A stretch of 64,000 nt of DNA from NCBI GenBank assembly GCA_023078555.1, contig CM041196.1, positions 4,030,001 to 4,094,000 of the forward strand, given 5' to 3'. This DNA is from Ulva prolifera (lineage: Eukaryota > Chlorophyta > Ulvophyceae > Ulvales > Ulvaceae). Below are positions 24,913 to 36,890 of the stretch, in pieces; the first letter of the stretch is position 1; each line of letters opens with the position of its first letter. The notes below the pieces were generated by a model, which saw only the letters and a list, made by a program, of their open reading frames with translations, was not told the origin of the DNA and made no database searches. Both the position numbers and the translations under genes were made by a program.

Positions 24913-25161
24913 AAACAAGGGTGTGCTTCAACAATAGTCTATACCCGTCAATGCCGCTGACGCTGTTGAACTGTTGTCTGATGTACAGCAACCTAGGAGT
25001 CTCGTCAACCCATGGGGTCCGCAGCCTGTCACGCCTATCAGGAGCCTCAAGCCAAATGCACATCCGCTACAACAGCGCGCCAGCTCCAGAGGGGTGCAGC
25101 TCTGAGGGCCTGCTTTTTCCCACAGCTCGAAGTGCGTCCATGCATGTGTGTGCAGGCCGTG

Positions 25162-27150
25162 TCATGCAGCGATGCCTCGGGCAAAGTCGGCGACGGCCGC
25201 AGAGACCTGTGGCCAGCACACGTCGAGCATGACGTCGTGGCCGCCCTCAAGCCACAGCAGCTGCTCGGTGTGGAGGGAGGCCGCGAGGGCTTCGCAGTCC
25301 TGCCGGTCGACGATCGGGTCGGCGGCGGCGCCGATGACCAGCGCCGGCGGGACCTCAGCCGCACTTAGCGCGGCAATCGGCAGTTCCTCCTTCTGCAGCA
25401 AACAGTCAGCTGAGACCGTTGTTGCGATGGAGAGCATGGCCGCTTCGAGGGTCTGTGATAAAGAAGAAAGAAGAACAAAGAAGTACATCGGATTTTTCAA
25501 TGTGCTCTCAGGATACGGCTCGGCAAACCCAGACCTACTTTACTTCACATTGATTTAGTTTGCATGAGATGTGGATTGTGTAGGACTCAGGTGCTTGAGA
25601 GCATATCGGTCATGGCTGCAGAAAGGCACCGATGTTGGGGTCCCTCAGCTCAGGACCTCCTGTGGCCCGCCCGGGGCCATTGAAATGGTTCGTCCCAAGG
25701 CAGCGGAGATGTGGGAGGTTGAGGCACGCACCCGAAGCTTGGTCAGGTCAAGCAGCTTGAGGGGTGTGGACTGCTCGTTCAGCAGCCGCTGCCACTCCTC
25801 GAGGTCGCCGTCCGGCGTGCCAGGGCTGAAGAAGAGGTGGCGCAGAGCTGGCAGGGACGTGAGGTAGTTCTTTGAGATGAATGACCACGTCATCTGCAGC
25901 ACACGGACGCAGCTTCAACCCCGAGTTGCACTCCTTGGCTTGAGGTGCACGTGAAGCAGGCCCGGGAGCCCTCATAAGACAGACCACAGCTGATATCCCA
26001 AGAGCTTTGGCAAAGTATTCTGTAGCTCGTGGTGATGCAGCCTGATTGATGGGCCAGAGCATCAACATGCTTGGCTGCACCCCCTCATGCCTCCACTTGT
26101 GGAGCTGCCGGTGGCGCCCATTGGCCAGCTCGAGAGCGCTTCCGGGTCTGCAGATGACGTTCTTTATCTGGAACAGTGTCTATGGTGCGAGGGGCTGTGT
26201 GCGTGGGAAGAACGAGTCCCACCAGTTGCCATGCGTAAATCTGGACAAGGCCATGGCTTGGTGCATGCATCGCAGCGCTTAGCTCCGGCTATGCACAGAC
26301 CGCCTGCAGCTGGATGCACCCCGGGGGGAATTTCGAACAGGCGCTTGAGCTATGACCAGCTGGCCCCGCTGCACGAGAGGAATGCCACGCCTCACCTTGA
26401 TGGACTGTATGGGCGCATTTGCCATGTACCGTGAGAAGTCGGTGCCCTGTGGTGGGTTGGAGCTCATGATGATGACGCCTGCGACAGCTGGGAATCGCTC
26501 TGGATCATCACGATGAGCTACTAGGTACCTCTGAAGGATGAGCCCACCAAACGAATGGCCTGCCAGCACGGGAGTGGCAGGCAATTCCCGGATGACGGAT
26601 GCAATGTCTTCTGCATGCGACAGTAGAGTCCCAGCTGCTCCCCCTTGGTCGCTGGACGGCCTAAAGCTTTGACCCTGTACCGTTTCTCGAACACTTCAAT
26701 AGGCTGCACGGGAGCACTTCTTGACTTATGTGCGTGCCGCTCAGATGGCAGGTCATGCAGGTCTCGCATGCCCATGGCCACCGAACTGTCGACACAGAAG
26801 TATAAAAGTAGATCTCGTACATGACCTCTGAAGCTCATTGCGTATGTCTTCAAGCCAGCCTGCTCTAAGTCCGGCATAAGACGTTCAGCCCAACACCATG
26901 CGCCATGCGCAGCTCCATGCAAGAACAGGATCGGCGGTGCATCCGACACCTTCTCACTCCCAGACGACAGGATCTCAAGGTTTCCCCCATCCACAGCGAT
27001 ACTGGAGCTAGCAACTGCAGCGGCTGTGACTGGCAGCCGGCGGACTTGCAGCGCGGGCTTTCGGATTTTGTGATCGCATGCCAATGCTGTTGGGCACTCG
27101 CGCCCTGGAATGCAGTACTTGTGCCGGATGCATTGCAATAAGCTAGTCAT
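25162..27150 (-). CDS. alpha/beta hydrolase, probably plastid-targeted
   Basis: A serine hydrolase of the alpha/beta fold; the substrate is unknown (esterase or lipase-like chemistry is likely). Four exons join in frame: 27150-26821, 26674-26396, 25893-25732 and 25452-25162, giving 353 aa. The oxyanion-hole segment HGAAHGAWCW is at residues 79-88, RGHGQSFRP spans the first junction, and the nucleophile elbow GHSFGG places Ser151. The acid is probably Asp302 (AAADPIVD) and the base His329 (EGGHDVML). Spacing and order are normal for the family, so the enzyme looks intact. Residues 1-50 are rich in Arg, Ala, Ser and Val with few acids, which suits a plastid transit peptide. The ATG at 27150 is the only good start. 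It is divergent from the K+ channel gene and convergent with the carrier. Confidence 0.9.
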
Positions 27151-28385
27151 CTGCTGTACTCAATTGAAAACTGTGCCCTACGATCTACGTCGCGCAACAC
27201 GGGAGAGGTGTCCAGCATCAAGACGCAACGATGCAAGAGCGGTCTCGAGCTAGCTTCTCAGCGTTCCTTAAAAGGTCGTGCTTCTGATAACCCTGGTCAA
27301 TCCGTTGTGTACCGGCTCAGTCCAGTAAGCATGCAAACATGCGAACATGGGACGCGAATGTAACCTTTTGCAGCGAGGTGCGCACAGTCTTCATGGCTAC
27401 AGGTGGTGCGGCGGGGCACCATAGCATTCCTGGTATGCCCAGCTGCATAGGCCCTTTTTAATCGACAACCAGCTCAGGCTGCACGTAAACACTGATATGT
27501 GCGACGATTTGGATTCCTAGGCATCCGATATGGTGCACGCCCGGAATCATTCCAGATGTCAGCACGCTCCTCTCGACGTCTGCAGCCCGTGGGGGTTGGT
27601 CACAGCCTGCTGTGACTGCAGAAAACAACAGCGCAAACACCAGCACGGATGATACTTGGCAACGCAGTTCTGCTGAGTCAACTGACTGCGAGTTTACATG
27701 GTGTTATAAGAGAGGGGTGGAATAATATGCAAGCTACGTATGGTAGGACTGATCATAGGCTGGGACCTACATGGGCTGATTGGGCTGAGGTGAACGCATG
27801 CAGCCAGTGACAAATGCCCTGTAAGATGTCCGAGCTTCCTGCCTATAATTCTGTTATTATATGTTTTTGTGCATGTACACCGCCAAAGTTATAGCGCCTT
27901 GAGGTCCTCAGCGCTTTCGTTTACATTGGGGATGCATCGGGCACAGCGGCGTTGCCTCCGCCTGAGAGACACCCCGTACATGCACAACATTGCTATTGCG
28001 TTCAGAACAGCCCGGTAGCTTAGGTGCAGCGGCCTGAAACGGTTCTTTTGTCTGCGTTCAATTTCAGTGCGCTCGTGTCCGCATGCGTGTGCTCCGGCGC
28101 GCCATGTGCTTCAGACCCGAGATGGAGCGCGTAGTTGTCGAAATCAGGCGAGGCTGGACACCACACGCTGGAGAACATGCGAAGAAGTCCATAGAACGCT
28201 TCCATTGAGGCAATGTATCCTCCAGCTGCCAATCTTCGCACACCATGCGTGGTCACATCGGCGTTCTCGTCGCATAGAGCCAATCACCGATCTCCACGAT
28301 GCAACTTATTGTTGAAGCTGAGACTACTTGTGATAATGCAATATGGATGGAAGAGTCGTCTTGATGCAGTGACCAGAACAACGGA
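27151..28385. other. divergent promoter region between hydrolase and channel genes
   Basis: About 1.2 kb of moderate base composition with no supported exon. It should hold the hydrolase promoter and the upstream or 5' exons of the channel gene. A minus-strand open frame at 28283-28020 has no motif. Confidence 0.45.
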
Positions 28386-31300
28386 ATGGAGGACAAAATT
28401 TACCAGCGTCTTGATGCTGTCTTGAAAAGCGTCCATAGGCACGAAAGCAACTGCACCGGATTTCCTGTTACCATCTGTGATCCAATAAGTTGTGCCCGAT
28501 GCGCAGTCATTGTGCAGCTGAGGGCTGGTGTCTGCAGGCTCGAAGGCAAGGTGTCGGAAGTTGACTTCCGCACCAAGCAAGTTGAGCAACTTGTTCATGA
28601 CCTGGCTGACTCCAGACAAGGAGCTGCAGGCGCGAAGTCGGAACACTGTACTTATGTGGCCCCTGGGATAGCAGCTGTGAGCAGCACAGATCCAGCATTG
28701 AAGCAGGCACTGTTCCGAAGCAACCATTCGTGGCAGACGTATCAACAGCTCCTCCAAAAGGATGCGCTCTCAGATGCCCTTCATCTGTCACATGCCCGTA
28801 GTTCACGCTGCTCGGCTAGCAGCAGTAATGGGGGCGCAGTGATGGAGTCCACTCGTAAAATGGCCTCCCAGGCACAACCTGGCCCATGTGCTGAAGGACC
28901 AGAAGAAGAGAATCGGACCTCTACATGGTCGGCCCTGACGGGCAAACTGGCATTGGATCGTGGATTCGTACGTGCTCCTTTGTTCATGTGCACATCACAT
29001 CAAGAGGATACATCGTCATATTGTTACGCACCTCAGGTTTTGGTTGTTGCAGCAGGGCCTGTTCAACCTTCCAATAGTAGATAAAATTTCAAAGAGCATG
29101 TGGTCAGACCAGAGGCATACATGAAGTCGTTAAAAATCCTGCTGCTGGACCATTGTTCCTCTCGCATGCCCTCAGTGCCGGTGTTCTTGCAGTTTCGAGC
29201 ACATGGCTCCATGCGGACTTTGCTGAAAGCTCCAACGGTCGTTGATGAATACTTCCGGACAGAGACAGACATGTGGCATGCTCTGAAGTCTGTGCCTTTC
29301 TCTACCCATGTCCGGCAGTGTGTCCGCAAGGGCGTGTCTCTATCACTCACGGACTGGCTCCGTTATGTCACCCTCATTCCATTCTCTCTCTCAATGAGCC
29401 AGCTCATCCGGGTGTTTGATGAAGAGGATACAGTGACGGCCCTCACTTCGGTGTGTGCACCTCCTGCTGCTCAGCAACCAGCACACACAATCACTGCCTC
29501 GAACCACCAGACTTGCTCGAACGAAGTGCAAGCCATTAGTCCCGGACCAGCATTGCAGGCACTACGGCACTGGCAATGTCACTGGACCGAGCTCATTGCT
29601 GTACGCTTACTGCAGATCTCAAAGATTAGGTACAATGCTGCCTGGGACCTGCCCATCCTACTGTTGGTGGCCCCGATGCATCCTCAGTCGAGGCTGCGAG
29701 TTCGCTGGGACACTTTCATCCTGCTCGTCCTCTTCACTGTCTGCATCATCACTCCATATATGATTTGCTTCGATGTCCAGGTCGGGCGAATGACAACGTT
29801 CGGTGCGCAGCACCGCTTGACATGGTACCTCATGACACCTGACATGTGTGAGGGCCTTCTTGGCTAGGCAGTGGCCACAGCTGATTCCCTCCATGTGGAG
29901 TGTCCTAGGTCCAAGGTCGCATGAGTTCGAAGTGGCTGTCTCTGGTTGTGTAGCCCGTGCCACATCTGCTGAGGCTGGACCCATACTTCAACTGTTCATT
30001 TGGTGGGGCGTCCCAGCCCGTTGCATTTGCCATTCAGGAGTGTGGGAGACGTTGGTAGACGCCTCTTTCACACTGGACATCCTGTTGAATTTCCGCACGG
30101 CGTACATCGAAAGTGGGCCGAACGACATTCTGATCTCATCACACAGGAAGATAGCGCACCGCTACCTCCTCGGCTTCTTCATGCTTGACCTGATCTCCAC
30201 AGTGCCTTGGGACCTGGTCATGACAAACGGCGCCCTTGGCCTCGTGCAGCTGTTCAAGGTGTCCAGGATCATCAAGCTCGTTCGCATCATGCGGGTGCTG
30301 AAACTAATCCGCATCCTCCGGCTCCTCAAGGTCTTCACCTACTGCACATCTCTCACTGCACATAAATGGTAGATAGGCTGTTTTGGGCGGCCCCATGTTC
30401 ACATCTTTCCTGATGGGTGCATGCAAGCAATTAGATCGCCAGCAGATGTTGTGCAGATGTCGATGGTATGCAGGCTCCAACAATTCTCAAGCAGTTGGAG
30501 GAGCGCCTGGGGCGTGTGATCGTGCGCATCGTGTCGCTCGCGTGCACGGTGGTCTTTATCCTGCATGTTTTTGCCTGTGTGTTCCATTACGTTGCACTGC
30601 TGGATGAGAGGAACAGCACATGGGTCGAGCTGTCTGGAATTGTCAATGAAGACAGCAAGTGGGATCGGTGTGCTTCTGTACCAATACCTTGGAAGGTACA
30701 GCTGTTCCGTACCCGGACTGCATCGAGTGAACACCGGTGTCACACAACGCGCCACGCATGCTTAGTGAGTGCATGCTGGCCCCTGTCCTGCCAGGTTTTC
30801 AAGCACATCCTTTTGCTGGGTGTGCCGGGTGATGTAAAGTGCGCTTTGTGTGGATCTGTTGCTGTAGCCAGCCGAACAGGCTTCTGTTTGGTGTTTCATG
30901 CTTTGGGGTCTGCATGATTACCTGCATCTTCTCTGCGCTGCTCACGCCACTGGTCTCTGCTGCAGGTATGTCACAGCAATGTACTGGGCGATGTCAACCA
31001 TGGCGACAGTTGGCTACGGCGATGTGACGCCAATCCAAGTGTGTGCCGCTTCCGTGACTGTGGCATGCCAATCGCCATGTGTCAAACCTCTCACTGTGAC
31101 AGTCTAATGCCCGTGTGGTAACATATGATATCCACAGCGCCGGCGCCGCTGTGCACCGTGTCAGTGTACCTCAATGTTGTCCACACAGGCCTGTTGATGC
31201 CTGACTGGCCAGAAGCCTGGTCTTCGCTAGGCTTTGGTTGCATCGTGCCGGGAGGATGCCTGTTGTGCCAGATTGTGAGGTACCAGGCTGTGCTGCCAAA

Positions 31301-34300
31301 GGTCGCTTCCGTGCACTTAGTGTTTTGGGGTGGGGGGGGGCAGGGGGGTGCGTGGACCTGGAGTGCTGTGTCTGCGTGTCCATGCGATTGCAAGTGTTCC
31401 GCATGCGGTCTTCTGCTGAGCAGGGTGAACGATGCTCATGCATGAGCGCGTGAGCTCCTTTGCGAGGTGCTCTTCCACGCACCTGTGTCTCCTCACTGTC
31501 CACACTTGCTGGTGCCACACGTCCAGGGGGGCTTGGACCCGCAGCCGCAATGCAGCCGCATCTCTGCTTGGCTCCGCGCATGCCCCGCCTGCCATGAGTG
31601 TCATGCGGTGGGCATTCATATATGCTGTTCACACAAGCATGCATGCTCCCGGTAGAGATCAGCCGGAACGCACGTTTCTCGAGCAGAATATGGCAGCCTG
31701 GCAGGTATACATCAAAGAGGAAGTCTGTGCGGCCGGTGGCACCGCCATGTTTTTACCATCTCGCTGATCAGATGGCGGGAGTGCAGGTGCCTGAGAAGAT
31801 GGTGGCGATGGCTGGTATGATGATCGGGGTTACGGTGTTTGCATACATCATGAGCACGGTCAGCTCGCTGCTGTCGACTTTCAACGTGCGCAACACGCGG
31901 TCGCAGGAGCGGCAGCAGCAGCTGGACTCGTTCTGCCGCACGCACAAGATCCCGCAGCCACTGGCCCGCAAGCTCGGGCAGTACTATGACCGGGTGCTGG
32001 GCAAGCAGGTTCATCGGGAGGACCTTGAGCTCGTCACTGGCCTCTCCTCATCCCTGCGCCAGCAGGTGCGTCCTGTCAAACCCAATGTGCACCTGTCGCA
32101 TTCTGGGCGACTTGTGGGATGAGCCTGCTGCTGCATTGTGGCCGTCGTTTGGTTGCCACAGGACCTCATCTCAGCCCGTGGTCTTGATTGTGTGCTGGAT
32201 GTCTTTGGCTTGCAGCATGTGCATCCAGTGGGGATTTGCACGTAGTTAGCTGACAGCTTGGAGGTGTGAGCAGGTTCTGCTGATTTTGCATGCGGAAATT
32301 TTTGACAAGATTCCATTCTTCAAAGACAAGCACCCGCAGTTCCTGGAGCAACTGATCCCGCACCTGAAGCTTGAGGTGCGCCCCGCCTGCATAATCTCAA
32401 TCGCATTCTGCTAGCGGCATGAGAAGCGCGCTAAGTGGAAAATTCTCTCCTGCAGTGGTGTTACTGAAGGGACGCGCGTTAGGTTGTCACGCTGTACGTT
32501 CAAGCTGCCAACGTACTGGCAGCGCTGTGTTGAGGCTGCCATGCAGCAGCGAGATTGCAAATACATAACTTTTGTGGACAGATCTGCTTCCAAGCAATAG
32601 GCCTGTGTCGTCGTCTCGTCTTCGCACGTCAGCGCTCGATGGCCAGCGCACTGGCAGCTCCGCATCGGATGCGCTCCGACGGCCAGGCCGTGTCCGCGAG
32701 TGTCGCTGACATCCACATTCTGAGCGCCTGTAGTTTGTTGTGCAGTTCTATGCGGCGAGCGACTATGTGATCTGGGAGGATGACATGAGCACAGAGATGT
32801 ACTTCATCGTCGAAGGAATGCTGGAAGTGAGGATAAATTTCCAGGCAGATCTCTTCTCAACAAAGGACGAAAGTGCGAATCTTTACCTTACGCTGCACTC
32901 CAGGCTAGCAAGGAGCATTACATCCGCATGCCTCAGGACTGGACAAGCTGAGCCAGTAGCGCCTCTCCAGGCATGGATGGCAGTCTCCCAGGTCGCTTGA
33001 TTGTGTCTGCCATCCGTCCTGCTAGGCCAAGGTAAAACTGCATCCAGTTGCTGCATGAAGGCGACAGCGATTTGCCGGCCTTTGAATCTGAGAATGCTTC
33101 CCTCGGCGGTCTAGCCCTCCTGGCGGTCTCCCCCTCCCTGCATGCCATTCTCCACATGCAGCATGCATGATCTGCACAAATACGTGTACATGGAGCGTAG
33201 CGTATCTGAGTCGAGTGGCGTTTTCACTGTGCCTCGCTGCTGCAGTGTCTGTGCCGAAAAAGCAGGTCCGAATACCTCAAAACAACAGCAGCCGGGCGGC
33301 GCAGAGGGACGACGCAACCTTCTCAAAGGTGGCGACCAAGTGGCAGGAGCAACGCAAATCTGCGATCATGCAGCAGCTCTCGTTTGGGGGTCACACAGAG
33401 GCTTCCAGGGCGCCGTCAGGCATCCAGCAGCCGCTGCTGCATGCCATGCACACGCTGAATAGGTGGCTGCGTGGATTTGCTGATTTAGCGGGCCATGCTA
33501 GACAATCTGGCTTGTCGGCGTCTGTCGTACCAATCATTTCCACTCCAGTGGCTACAGCACGCCAGGCACCAGAGGCTGCTGAACCTGAAAGAAGGCAGCA
33601 GAATCTGGACGTAGACATGGAGGCACCTCCCGGGCAGGAAGACATGGCGGTGCGAGTTGGACTGCTTACGCTGACACGCATGCAGAGGAATCGGATGAAT
33701 TTTGCAGCTAACAGTATTGGGAATACATCAATCGACTTGTGTATACAATGCATAATGTGTGCTGGTCGATACTGGTGGTCAGTGGATCTGTACCTCCACC
33801 GCGATGGGTATGCTTGCTAGCATAGCTGCACCTGTCAGGCCATCAACAGCTCCTGCCCGGACCGAGCTCACATGCATTCCTCAGGCCCGTTGGCCTTGTG
33901 TCGACCAGCTGGCATATATACCGGCGTATGTACACATCCTCAGTTTGGGCATGCACAGGGGATGAAGTGGGCCAGATTTGGGGGGCGAGGGCGGATTCTG
34001 GCATCCGCGCGACGTGATGCTGTCAACTCAGGCACTTTGGCAGAGACCAACAACTGGGATTGGATGACTGTATCTGTGTGGATCCAGGACAGCTGTGTGT
34101 TTTCCTGGCTTGGACGAGGGCTTGAGCCTGGCTGGTGCAGGAGCACGACAATGGCACAGTGACCTGGGAAGCTTCGGCGAATCCCATATCAGTCGGCACA
34201 CGGGCTTGGGTTGATCAGATCGAGGCTTCGCCACGGGCGGCACCATCCCCCGCCCATCCTAACAGGAGTAGCGGGGGTGCGCATGACCGCGGCCTGGCCC

Positions 34301-35985
34301 GCCGGACGTTCTCGTTTGGGCGCAAGCCCGCAGATCGGAGCGTCGGCGTCGCCGCTCCTGAGGATCAGCCGGCATCAGACCTGCTGATGCAGCGCAAACG
34401 GGCGCAGAAGCACATCGTGGACAGGATGATCGGTATCCAGGCCACTCCATTCAAGTGCGGACCCCAAGCTGTGGGTTTGCGGCAAGGCCAGATGCAATCA
34501 GCACGCTCGGCAGGCCCCGCACATGGCTTCTCTGGGGGCTGCAGCAATGCGACGGGCAGGGCCCCATGCGAACGTGCCACCTGATGACACTGTGACCGTC
34601 TGCTGCACACCACCCTCGAAAGCTGGGCACTGGCGGACTTGACTTGACAGCTTTGGCCGGTATCGTAGCGTGATCATCATGATGTACACATCGCCGACTT
34701 GCACGGTTCCAGAATGTTGTGGCGGAGTCCGCATGACTCTCTTCTAGAGACAGCGCTCATTTAGCGATGCCAGGGCTCCCCTCGGGGCAGCCTGTGCCTG
34801 TTCATCGCACCTTACGCCCCCAGCGTAATGCTAGTAAATTAAAATGAATCTGGCTGTACTTGTCCGTGTCCTTACATCCTCAGAGCCATAGGTGACCCAG
34901 TTTGGGTGAACGCATGCTTATACCATCAAAAGCGGCTATCCCCTTCCACCCCCACCCTTCTACCCGCGTATGCAACACTTCATTTCGATATGGATCCATA
35001 TGCTCATGTAGTTGATATCAACTTCGCTAAAACGCAACTCCGCACAATCCTGTCTTGCCATGGCTGCTGCGCATGTAGACGGATCGGGCGGCTGGATCCC
35101 GGGCAGTACTTTGGCGAGGTGTCGTGCTGGACGAGTGCGCGGCGTACGGCGTCGGTGGTCGCCATCACCGCCGCGGAGCTCTTCAGCCTCGAACGCGTCT
35201 CCCTGTTGGCACTCGCGGCCGACTGGCCAGAGATCACGCAGGAGCTGCAGTTCAAAGTCCCAGACGAGAGGTCTGACGAGCACCGTGCGCCCCTGCTGAG
35301 CTCTGACGCCTTGGCCCTGGCTGCCCATGCATGCAGCCGGCTGTTTGCGGCCTGCGCAGGCCCTGCGCAGAGCGCCGTTCAATACTTAGCTGATCCGAGT
35401 ATGATCACTGCTTCGAAGGATGCCTCAGGATGAGGCTGCACTGCAGTTGAGGAACTGAAGGAGAAGTCACTGGCTGGAGACCTTTGTGCACAGCCAGCTA
35501 GGGCACTGTGGCGGAAGGCTGGGTCCTCGTTTGGTTTCCGAGCTGAGGCGTCGTCTAGTGCCCATGGGGACCTCGGACTGCAGGGTGATCCTGGAGACCG
35601 CCAGACACCCCCGAGCCCGTCAAACACCCGCATGGGGCCCGGCAGCGTGCATCAGTCTGCGCCGGTGCAGAGCGACGACAGCCCTGCAGCCGCAGCCGGG
35701 CCATCCAGAGATCCGGACGTCCTCTGTGGTGGTAGTCTGGCGACGCCTCAGGCTGAGGTCAGCGCCGCCGCTCCCACCCCCACTTCTCGGAGCGCCCCTA
35801 CTGGCACCTCTGATGCACCCTCGCGCAGCCGTTTCAGAGCCGCCGTGTCCAGGCGTGTCTCTTTTAGGACCGCCTCGCTGCGCGCCGAATGGGGCATAGA
35901 CCTGGAGCAGGCGAACCCCGCGGCTGACAAGGGGCTGGACGAACACGAGGACGCATCCAGTGGGCAACCACATGCATGCGCTTGA
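28386..35985 (+). CDS. voltage-gated-like K+ channel with cyclic-nucleotide-binding domain
   Basis: A six-transmembrane potassium channel of the CNBD superfamily (EAG/HCN/plant Shaker-like architecture) acting in a membrane. Well-phased exons: 30038-30330 (S2-S4), 30474-30667 (S5), 30966-31038 (pore), 31787-32065 (S6 and C-linker), 32274-32375 and 32746-32826 (CNBD start), 33266-33649 and from 34141 (insertion), about 35093-35430 (CNBD end), 35447-35985 (tail). S1 is at about 29672-29780 (SRLRVRWDTF). S4 has repeated basic residues (SRIIKLVRIMRVLKLIRILR). The filter TVGYGD in MATVGYGDVTP indicates K+ selectivity. The CNBD phosphate cassette is GQYFGEVSCWTSARRTASVV. A CNBD strand ends at VEGMLE, and the cassette follows only after about 270 or more inserted residues. 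The tail is disordered and ends GQPHACA. Exons 5' of 29.6 kb (28386-29084, Glu/Gln helical) are tentative. Confidence 0.86.
33266..34584 (+). other. insertion within the channel's cyclic-nucleotide-binding domain
   Basis: Two exon-like blocks, 33266-33649 (128 codons, beginning VRIPQNNSSRAAQRDDATFS) and from 34141 (EHDNGTVTWEASANP, then a basic block MQRKRAQKHIVDRMIG), lie between the CNBD strand ending VEGMLE and the cassette. Both are phase-compatible with their upstream neighbours. The composition is polar and disordered. The donor that closes the second block was not resolved. Confidence 0.5.
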
Positions 35986-36134
35986 CGTGGGTGTACAGCT
36001 GCAGAGCACGCAGCAGCGGTAGCGTGTAGCCTGATGCTCCAATTGGCAAAGGCATGCGGGTCAAGTGCGCCGTTTCTGGCGCCAGTGGCCCCGACTCGGA
36101 GCGCTAGCGCTAGCGCTCGTGCAAGTAGTGCTGC

Positions 36135-36139
36135 TGTAA
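36135..36139 (+). terminator. candidate poly(A) signal TGTAA of the channel gene
   Basis: TGTAA lies 150 bases past the channel stop codon. Confidence 0.35.
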
Positions 36140-36296
36140 CTGCATGCAGTTGCCTGGCGCAGCATCGCACGCCCCACCCGCCCTGTTGACAGCAGATCGT
36201 ATGACTGCATGAAACATCTTATGTGGATTTTTGAGGGCATTGCATCACATGTGCTCTGCACTGCTAGTGGTGGACACCAGTACTGATCATTACCGT

Positions 36297-36445
36297 GTCC
36301 TTACACACCAGCTCCATACGACCAAATTTAAGCCAAGCCCGATTTAGTCCTTACCATAGGGACACAACCGAGAGTCCTTAAGAACCTTGTGCCGGCCTGG
36401 TCCCCACTGTAAGGACTATGTTGGCCTTAAGGTGATTGTAAGGAC
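36297..36445. repeat. cluster of inverted GTCCTTAC octamers, possible small MITE
   Basis: GTCCTTAC occurs at 36297-36304 and 36347-36354, and its reverse complement GTAAGGAC at 36409-36416 and 36438-36445. The outer pair faces inward as (T)GTCCTTACA ends of a roughly 150-bp unit. A single related GTGTCCTTACA is found near 34866. Confidence 0.45.
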
Positions 36446-36728
36446 AGTATATGGCTGCCTCACCGTGATGCTCGGATAGGGCATGCATAAGGACAACTCA
36501 GTGCTGGTAGTGAGTGCAGAGAGTGCAGCATCCGAGTCGCTGACCGATTCACCTGTGTGTGCTGCAGATGGTTGACGCTGCGGTTTGCAAGAGGGAACCT
36601 GAGCGTGTTCTACTGTAGTGCTGTAGTGTGACCTGTGTGGTGCCTCTGTACGTACGTATACATGTGTGTCATGTATGTGCCAATCAGGTACCGTTGCACT
36701 ATCAAGCAATGGCTGCAAGCGATCGGCC

Positions 36729-36775
36729 ATTGTTGGGATCATCCCAACAATTGTGCGCCCATGATGGGCGCACAA
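36729..36775. repeat. two abutting perfect inverted repeats
   Basis: The first has 11-bp arms ATTGTTGGGAT and ATCCCAACAAT around one C (36729-36751). The second shares its first base and has 12-bp arms TTGTGCGCCCAT and ATGGGCGCACAA around one G (36751-36775). Both could form hairpins in RNA or cruciforms in DNA. Confidence 0.85.
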
Positions 36776-36851
36776 AATTGATCAACTATGACAGAACATA
36801 TGTTTGTTTTGTCTCTGATCTGGTTGCAGCTAAAGCTGACCTCGGGGAACG

Positions 36852-36890
36852 GCAGATGTGACTCCATCGAGCAGATGTGACTCCATCGAT
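36852..36890. repeat. 19-bp direct repeat, two copies
   Basis: GCAGATGTGACTCCATCGA occurs twice head to tail. Confidence 0.75.

Larger units (their letters stand above)
24299..25161. other. spacer between convergent carrier and hydrolase genes
   Basis: Contains both 3' UTRs and a 54-bp tandem duplication at 24805-24912. I see no further gene. Confidence 0.5.

Noticed and set aside
28284-28757. 157-codon minus-strand open frame opposite the proposed channel N-terminus
   Set aside because: No motif and no splice partner. The plus-strand frame is longer and helical, though neither is certain.
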